This document shows, piece after piece, positions 59,079 to 64,000 of a stretch of DNA of 64,000 bases (position 1 is its first letter; each line of letters opens with the position of its first letter). Under the pieces are notes generated by a model, which was given only the letters and a program-made list of their open reading frames with translations, was not told the DNA's origin and did no database searches. Made by a program: the position numbers and the translations under genes. This stretch comes from Candidatus Aminicenantota bacterium (GTDB taxonomy: Bacteria; Acidobacteriota; Aminicenantia; Aminicenantales; Saccharicenantaceae): positions 1 to 64,000 of the forward strand of contig JAPKZD010000018.1 of NCBI GenBank assembly GCA_026393975.1, read 5' to 3'.

Positions 59079-61744
59079 GTCCGAAACGCCTCTTCCTCAT
59101 CGACGGGCATTCCCTCCTCTACCGTTCCTACTACGCCATTCAGGGGCTCGCCAACTCCGGCGGTTTCCCGACGGGCGCCATCTACGGCTTCATCAACGCC
59201 CTGCGGAAGATCGTCGATAAGGAAAAACCCGACTACCTGGGTGTCGTTTTCGACGTCGAGGGCCCGACGGTCCGCCACGAGGAGTTCAGCGCCTACAAGG
59301 CCCACCGCAAGCCGATGCCCGAGGACCTCGTCGCCCAACTCCCGGTCCTCAAGGACGTCCTCCGGGCCCTGCGGGTGGCCACGGCCGAGTACCCGAAGTA
59401 CGAGGCCGACGACGCCCTGGCCACGCTGGCCGCGCTGGCGGCGGCGAAGGGGATCCTGACCGTCATCGTGACCACGGACAAGGACCTCCTCCAGGTCGTC
59501 GACGCCACGACGTCCATCTGGAATCCGTCGAAGGAAACGACCATCGACGCGGGGAGCGTCAAGGACGTCTTCGGGGTCGGCGCCGGGGAGGTCGTCGACG
59601 TCCTCTCCCTTTGGGGCGACCCGACCGACAACGTCCCCGGCGTTCCCGGGATCGGCGAGAAGACGGCCAAGTCTCTCATCCAGGAGTTCGGTTCCCTCGA
59701 CAATCTCCTCCGGAACATCGACCGGGTCAAGAACCCCCGCGTCCGGGAGAGGATCACCCAGAACCGGGAGCTCCTCGAGCTCAGCCGGCGGCTCGTCACG
59801 GTGACCCGCGACCTCGACCTCGAGCTCGACCTCGCGCGTTACGCCGTCCAGGCGCCCGACGAAAAGGAGACCGTCCGGCTTTTCCAGGAGCTCGAGTTCT
59901 CCTCCCTCCTGGCCGACTTTCTGCAGAAACCGCAGCTCCCGGCCGAAAAAGAATTCCACACGATCCTCGAGGAGGACGAGCTCCGGGCCCTCGCCGCCCG
60001 GATCGCGAAGGCCGGAGAGGTGGCCCTGGACACGGAGACCGACAGCGCCTTCCCCACCCGGGCCCGCCTCGTCGGGCTGTCCTTTTCCCTCGTCCCGGGA
60101 GAGGCCTTCTACGTCCCCGTCGGCCACGACTACCTGGGCGCTCCGCCCCAGATCCCCAAGGCGCGCGCCCTGGACATCCTCCGCTCTGTCCTGGAGGACC
60201 CGGCCATCCGCAAGATCGGTCAGAACATCAAATATGACCTCATCGTCCTCGAGCACGAAGGCGTGCGCCTGGCCGGCGTCTCTCGGGACACGATGGTCCT
60301 GTCCTACCTCCTCGAGCCGAACTGGGGCAAGCACGGCCTCGAGAAGCTGGCCCTCCATTACCTCCAGGCGACCAAGGCGCCCTACAAGGACATCGTCGGC
60401 CGGGGGAAGAACGAGCTGACGATGGATAAAGTCGAGATCGAGCGGGCCGCCCCGTACGCCTGCCAAGACGCCGCCCTGGCCCTGGAGCTCGACCGGGTCC
60501 TTTGGAAAAAGATCGAGGCCAAGAAGCTCGACCGGCTCTACGAAGATATCGAACGGCCGCTCATCGGGCTCCTGGCCCGGATGGAGATCTGGGGCGTGCG
60601 CGTCGACCCCGCGGTGCTGAAGTCCATGTCCAAGGAGCTGGGGGGGGAACTCGGGCGTCTCGAGAAGGAGATCCACGCGCTCGCCGGGGGCGCCTTCAAC
60701 ATCAACTCGCCCCGCCAGCTGGCCGACATCCTCTTCCATAAGCTGGGATTGCCGGCCGCCCGGCGGACGAAGATCACCAAGGGTTACTCCACGTCCCTCG
60801 ACATCCTCGAGGAGCTCGCGGCCGTCCATCCCCTGGCCCGGCACGTCCTCGATTACCGGCAGATGTCCAAGCTCAAGTCGACGTATGCCGACGCCCTCCC
60901 CCTGCTCATCGACCCGGCCACGGGCCGCATCCACACTTCCTATAACCAGACCGTGGCCTCCACCGGCCGCCTGTCGTCGAGCGACCCGAACCTCCAGAAC
61001 ATCCCCATCAGAGGCCCGTGGGGGGCGCGCTTCCGCCGGGCCTTTATCCCGGACAAGGGGCACTTGCTGCTAGCCGCCGACTATTCCCAGATCGAGCTGC
61101 GCGTCCTGGCCCATCTCTCGCAGGACCCCAAGCTTATCGCCACATTCCTCGAGGACCGGGATGTCCACGAGGAGACCGCCCGGCTCGTCTTCGGGGACAG
61201 TGCCGGGGAGGAGACGCGGCGGCGGGCGAAGATCATCAATTTCAGCATCGTCTACGGGACCTCGGCCTTTTCCCTGGCCAAGGAGCTGGGGACGACGGCG
61301 GGCGAAGCCCAGAAGTTCATCGATCGCTACTTCGGCGAACTCCCGGGCGTCAAGGTCTACCTCGACAGGGTCGTCGAGGAGGCCCGCGAGCGGGGCTATT
61401 CCGAGACGATCCTCGGCCGGCAGAGGCAGGTCCCGGAGCTGCGCATGCCCGACCGGACCATCCAGCAGGCCGGCCGGCGCATCGCCCTCAACAACCCCAT
61501 CCAGGGCTCGGCGGCCGACCTCGTCAAAGTGGCCATGCTCCGCGCCGCCCGGGCGCTCGAGGCCCGGAAGCTCGGGACGCGCATGATCCTCCAAGTCCAC
61601 GACGAACTCGTTTTTGAGGTCCCCGAAAAGGAAAAAGCGGAGGTCGAGCCTCTGGTCCGTGAGGCCATGGAGGGAGCGGCCGAGCTCCTGGTCCCGCTCA
61701 AGGTCCGCCTGGGCTTCGGCCCGAACTGGGCCGACGCGAAATAA
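59075..61744 (+). CDS. polA: DNA polymerase I, apparent CTG start
   Basis: A full-length Pol I of about 889 residues. The 5' nuclease domain begins at once (KRLFLIDGHSLLYRSYYAI, DADDAL-type EADDALA, GDPTDNVPGVPGIGEKTA). The 3'-5' exonuclease is intact (LDTETDS, NIKYDLIVLEHEG, YACQDAALAL), as is the polymerase (AADYSQIELRVLAH, RRAKIINFSIVYGTSAF, VHDELVFEVP). No ATG, GTG or TTG occurs in frame near the required N-terminus. The best start is CTG at 59075, overlapping the upstream stop as CTGA with GAAGG nine bases before it. Confidence 0.93.
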   Translation: MSPKRLFLIDGHSLLYRSYYAIQGLANSGGFPTGAIYGFINALRKIVDKEKPDYLGVVFDVEGPTVRHEEFSAYKAHRKPMPEDLVAQLPVLKDVLRALRVATAEYPKYEADDALATLAALAAAKGILTVIVTTDKDLLQVVDATTSIWNPSKETTIDAGSVKDVFGVGAGEVVDVLSLWGDPTDNVPGVPGIGEKTAKSLIQEFGSLDNLLRNIDRVKNPRVRERITQNRELLELSRRLVTVTRDLDLELDLARYAVQAPDEKETVRLFQELEFSSLLADFLQKPQLPAEKEFHTILEEDELRALAARIAKAGEVALDTETDSAFPTRARLVGLSFSLVPGEAFYVPVGHDYLGAPPQIPKARALDILRSVLEDPAIRKIGQNIKYDLIVLEHEGVRLAGVSRDTMVLSYLLEPNWGKHGLEKLALHYLQATKAPYKDIVGRGKNELTMDKVEIERAAPYACQDAALALELDRVLWKKIEAKKLDRLYEDIERPLIGLLARMEIWGVRVDPAVLKSMSKELGGELGRLEKEIHALAGGAFNINSPRQLADILFHKLGLPAARRTKITKGYSTSLDILEELAAVHPLARHVLDYRQMSKLKSTYADALPLLIDPATGRIHTSYNQTVASTGRLSSSDPNLQNIPIRGPWGARFRRAFIPDKGHLLLAADYSQIELRVLAHLSQDPKLIATFLEDRDVHEETARLVFGDSAGEETRRRAKIINFSIVYGTSAFSLAKELGTTAGEAQKFIDRYFGELPGVKVYLDRVVEEARERGYSETILGRQRQVPELRMPDRTIQQAGRRIALNNPIQGSAADLVKVAMLRAARALEARKLGTRMILQVHDELVFEVPEKEKAEVEPLVREAMEGAAELLVPLKVRLGFGPNWADAK

Positions 61745-61765
61745 AATAAAGAGGGACAGTCCCGG

Positions 61766-62890
61766 CTAGAGCATCTTGTAGAAAGCCCGGTATTTCTTGT
61801 AGATGGCCCCGCCCATGCGCTCCATCTCGGCCCGGACCTTGACGTTGGCTTCCATTTCGTGGTGGGTGTCCATCATCTCATAGCCGGCCTCGTGGGCGGA
61901 CATGAGGGTCTTGACGCCCATGAGGACGTCGAGGCCCTGGCCCCGGTACTGCTCCTTGACGGCCCCGAGCAGGAGGTCGAGCTGTTTGGTCTTCTTGGCC
62001 GCCCGAAGAACACGGATGAAACCGAAGGGGAGCAGGCGGCCCCTGGCCTTACGGATGCCCTCGGTCATGTCGGGCATGGCGATAATGAAGGCCACGACGT
62101 CCCCGTCCTTCTTGATGGCCTTGACGAAGCGCGGGTCGACGACCGGAAGGTAGCGCTTGGCCAGGTCGTCCATCTCCTCCTCTCCGAGGGGGGCGAAGCC
62201 GTAGATGTTGCCGGCCATGTAGCACTCGTTCATGAGCGACAGGATGGGGCGGATCCAGGGTTTGAGCTCCTTCCTCTTGCGGAACTCGATGATCTCGTAA
62301 GTGCCGCGCTTCATGGCCCGTTCGTAGATCTTTTTATAGAATTCCGGCAGCTCCTTGGGGACGTCGAGCTTGTAGACGAACCAGTCGTTGTCCTTGGCGT
62401 AGCCTTCGTCTTCGAGGAACTTCGGCATCCATTCGAAATTGTAGTAGGTGGCGATGGTCGCCCGGTGCTCGAAGCCCTCGATGAGGAAGCCCTCGGGGTC
62501 CTGGTCGGAAAAGCCGTAGGGGCCGACCACCTTGGTCATCCCCTTGGCCCGGGCCCATTCTTCGATGAAACCGAGGATGGCGTGGATCGCTTCCTTGTCC
62601 TCGTAGGTGTCCAGGTACCCGAACCGGGCCGTCTTTTCGTTCCGGTGTTCGTTGAAGCGGTGGTTGATGATGCCCATGGCCCGGCCCACGGGCCGTCCGT
62701 CCTTCCAGGCCAGGAGGAGGATCGTGTCGCAGTAACCGAAGGCTTTGTTCTTTTTCTTGTCGAAGTACTTCCAGTCGTCCATGTAGATGGGGTGGACCCA
62801 GTTCTCGTGCCCGGCGTGGATCTTCTCGGGCAGGTAGATGAACGTCTTCAGATCTTTTCTGGACAGGACCTCGCGGATCTCGATGGGCAT
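61766..62890 (-). CDS. GNAT-like uncharacterised protein
   Basis: A 374-residue protein, probably two N-acetyltransferase-like domains in tandem. The N-terminal half has PEKIHAGHENWVHPIYMDDWKYFD and GRPVGRAMGIINHRFNEH; the C-terminal half ends with KEQYRGQGLDVLMGVKTLMSAHEAGY, close to the acetyl-CoA-binding RGQGxG pattern but without the final Gly, then MDTHHEMEANVKVRAEMERMGGAIYKKYRAF. Related conserved proteins are common in anaerobes and lack an assigned substrate. It converges with polA. Confidence 0.8.
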   Translation of the reverse strand: MPIEIREVLSRKDLKTFIYLPEKIHAGHENWVHPIYMDDWKYFDKKKNKAFGYCDTILLLAWKDGRPVGRAMGIINHRFNEHRNEKTARFGYLDTYEDKEAIHAILGFIEEWARAKGMTKVVGPYGFSDQDPEGFLIEGFEHRATIATYYNFEWMPKFLEDEGYAKDNDWFVYKLDVPKELPEFYKKIYERAMKRGTYEIIEFRKRKELKPWIRPILSLMNECYMAGNIYGFAPLGEEEMDDLAKRYLPVVDPRFVKAIKKDGDVVAFIIAMPDMTEGIRKARGRLLPFGFIRVLRAAKKTKQLDLLLGAVKEQYRGQGLDVLMGVKTLMSAHEAGYEMMDTHHEMEANVKVRAEMERMGGAIYKKYRAFYKML

Positions 62891-63007
62891 GTTTGTTCAC
62901 TCTCCTCGGCGGATTCGTTCTTTTATCCTATATTCCAGTGGAAAAAGCAATCGGTTTTTATCTCTGAAAAAACCTGTTCAAAAGATGAGGAAGGCATGTG
63001 GAAATTC

Positions 63008-63036
63008 TTGACAACCCTCCGGCCCATCACTATACT
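63008..63036 (+). promoter_or_regulatory. Consensus promoter of the antiporter-like gene
   Basis: TTGACA (63008-63013), 17 bases, TATACT (63031-63036). The ATG at 63070 follows AAGGAAGG; the leader would be about 27 bases. Confidence 0.72.
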
Positions 63037-63069
63037 TGGCCCTCAAAATAAGGAAGGCAACCTGTCCCA

Positions 63070-64000
63070 ATGAACGCCGAAACAATCGTCCTCCTAACGA
63101 TCCTTGTCCCCATCGTCGGCTCGTTCGCGACCCCCCTGGCCGGCCTGCTGTCCAGGCGCGCCCGGTCGGTCTGGGCCATCCTGGTGAGCGCCGTGACGGC
63201 CGTCTTGCCGCTGACCCTGATCCCCCTCGCTCTCCAAGGGGGGGAGGTTATCGTGCGCAAAAGCCTGGCCCTGGGCTTCGACTTCGTCCTGATCATCGAC
63301 CCGCTGTCGATCTTCATGGCCGGCGTGTCGTCGTTCGTCGGCTGTCTCATCGTCGTCTACTCCGTCGGCTACATCCATAAGGAAGAGAACCAGAACGAAT
63401 ACTACCTGATGGTCCTGCTCTTCATCGGGGCGATGATGGGCCTGGTCTTCTCCGGGAACCTCATCTTCCTCTACCTCTTCTGGGAGATCATCGCCATCAG
63501 CTGCTGGCGGCTCATCGGCTTCTACCGGGAGCCGGCTCACGTCCGCAAGGCCGACAAGGCCTTCCTGGTGACGTTCTTCGGCGCCGTAGTCATGCTCCTC
63601 GGTTTCATCCAGATCTACGGCATCACCAACACCTTCGACATCACGGCCATGCGGGGGACACTCGTCCCGGGGACGGCCGTCCTGCTCATCCTTTTCGGCC
63701 TGTTCTCGAAATCGGCCACGGTCCCGCTCCACACCTGGCTGCCGGACGCCGGCGTCGCGCCGACGACCGTCACGGCCCTGCTCCACGCCGCCGTCCTGGT
63801 CAAGATCGGCGTCTACGCTTTCGCCCGCCTCTTCCTCTATACTTTCCGGCTGCCCGAAGGTTGGCAGCAGGCCATCCCCATCATCGTCATGGTCTCCAGC
63901 CTCGTCGCAGCGGGCGCGGCCGCCGTGGAGAACGATATTAAAAGAATCCTGGCCTACTCGACGATCAGCCAGATCGGCTACATCTTCCTCGGCTTCAGCA
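63070..64000 (+). CDS. Complex I/Mrp/hydrogenase-type proton-conducting membrane subunit, 3' truncated by window
   Basis: About 310 codons are visible and no stop is reached. The protein is highly hydrophobic with many helices. Conserved elements of the NuoL/M/N-MrpA/D family are present: the Glu in LYLFWEIIAI (TM5), the Lys in FGLFSKSATVPLHTWLPDA (TM7), ALLHAAVLVKIGVYAFARL with its Lys (TM8), and DIKRILAYSTISQIGYI. ALLHAAVLVK is closer to membrane-hydrogenase and Mrp-type subunits than to NuoL, but the distinction needs the next genes. It seems to be the first gene of an operon. Confidence 0.88.
   Translation, partial: MNAETIVLLTILVPIVGSFATPLAGLLSRRARSVWAILVSAVTAVLPLTLIPLALQGGEVIVRKSLALGFDFVLIIDPLSIFMAGVSSFVGCLIVVYSVGYIHKEENQNEYYLMVLLFIGAMMGLVFSGNLIFLYLFWEIIAISCWRLIGFYREPAHVRKADKAFLVTFFGAVVMLLGFIQIYGITNTFDITAMRGTLVPGTAVLLILFGLFSKSATVPLHTWLPDAGVAPTTVTALLHAAVLVKIGVYAFARLFLYTFRLPEGWQQAIPIIVMVSSLVAAGAAAVENDIKRILAYSTISQIGYIFLGFS

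Overview
The window is GC-rich chromosomal DNA packed with housekeeping genes. It comes from a diderm (Gram-negative-type) bacterium: there is an LptD outer-membrane LPS transporter, an OmpA-family protein, an RHS protein and an AMIN-type amidase. Several traits suggest an anaerobic, sodium-using lineage: a c-subunit with a full Na+-binding signature, EtfAB, a membrane polyferredoxin, a carbamate kinase plus ornithine carbamoyltransferase pair, and a complex I/Mrp-like antiporter subunit. A deep lineage such as Acidobacteriota/Aminicenantota is my guess from gene content only; no 16S rRNA gene is present.

Layout. 1-5.7 kb: the tail of an IS transposase, a Trm112-like protein and purF (+), then rfbB, lptD, atpZ and a small membrane protein (-). 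5.8-8.3 kb: atpI-like, atpB, atpE and a YihY protein (+); the other ATP synthase subunits are absent. 8.3-10.6 kb: trxA, then an AT-richer island with a secreted protein and a 5'-truncated RHS gene whose C-terminal tip carries a caspase-like His/Cys pair. 10.6-24.8 kb: one long minus-strand run, in transcription order thrS, infC, rpmI, rplT, pheS, pheT, a zapB-like gene, zapA, rny, ymdB, xseA, xseB, dxs, tlyA, nadK. 24.9-31.6 kb: tRNA-Val(GAC), a phosphodiesterase, a gene-free repeat region, then a cyclic-2,3-diphosphoglycerate synthetase-family gene, carbamate kinase, ornithine carbamoyltransferase and a 682-residue unknown protein (+).

31.6-47.1 kb (-): an OmpA-family protein, a secreted protein, a SelB-like protein without its GTPase domain, rnr, an unknown gene, coaX, birA, valS, a receiver-like protein lacking its phospho-acceptor Asp, dnaE and guaA. 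47.2-52.6 kb (+): archaeal-type phosphoglycerate mutase, AMIN amidase, a Tat-exported DUF362 protein and a membrane polyferredoxin. 52.8-58.7 kb (-), in transcription order: yceD, rpmF, plsX, fabG, acpP, fabF, etfB, etfA. 58.8-64 kb: a small gene coupled to polA, a GNAT-like protein (-), and an antiporter-like subunit (+) cut by the window end.

The most unusual material lies between genes. A family of palindromic elements (33.2, 48.5, 48.6 and 52.7 kb) has conserved flanks around a hairpin whose stem sequence changes while pairing is kept. A larger composite element occurs at 25.8-26.25 kb and, with two hairpins inside it, at 48.4-48.8 kb. Next to one hairpin, the last 25 codons and stop of the SelB-like gene are duplicated, differing mainly at third codon positions. 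Other oddities are a likely AUU start for infC, a CUG start for polA, a predicted leaderless guaA mRNA, an SD-masking hairpin before rny, and PheT and ThrRS each lacking an N-terminal accessory domain.
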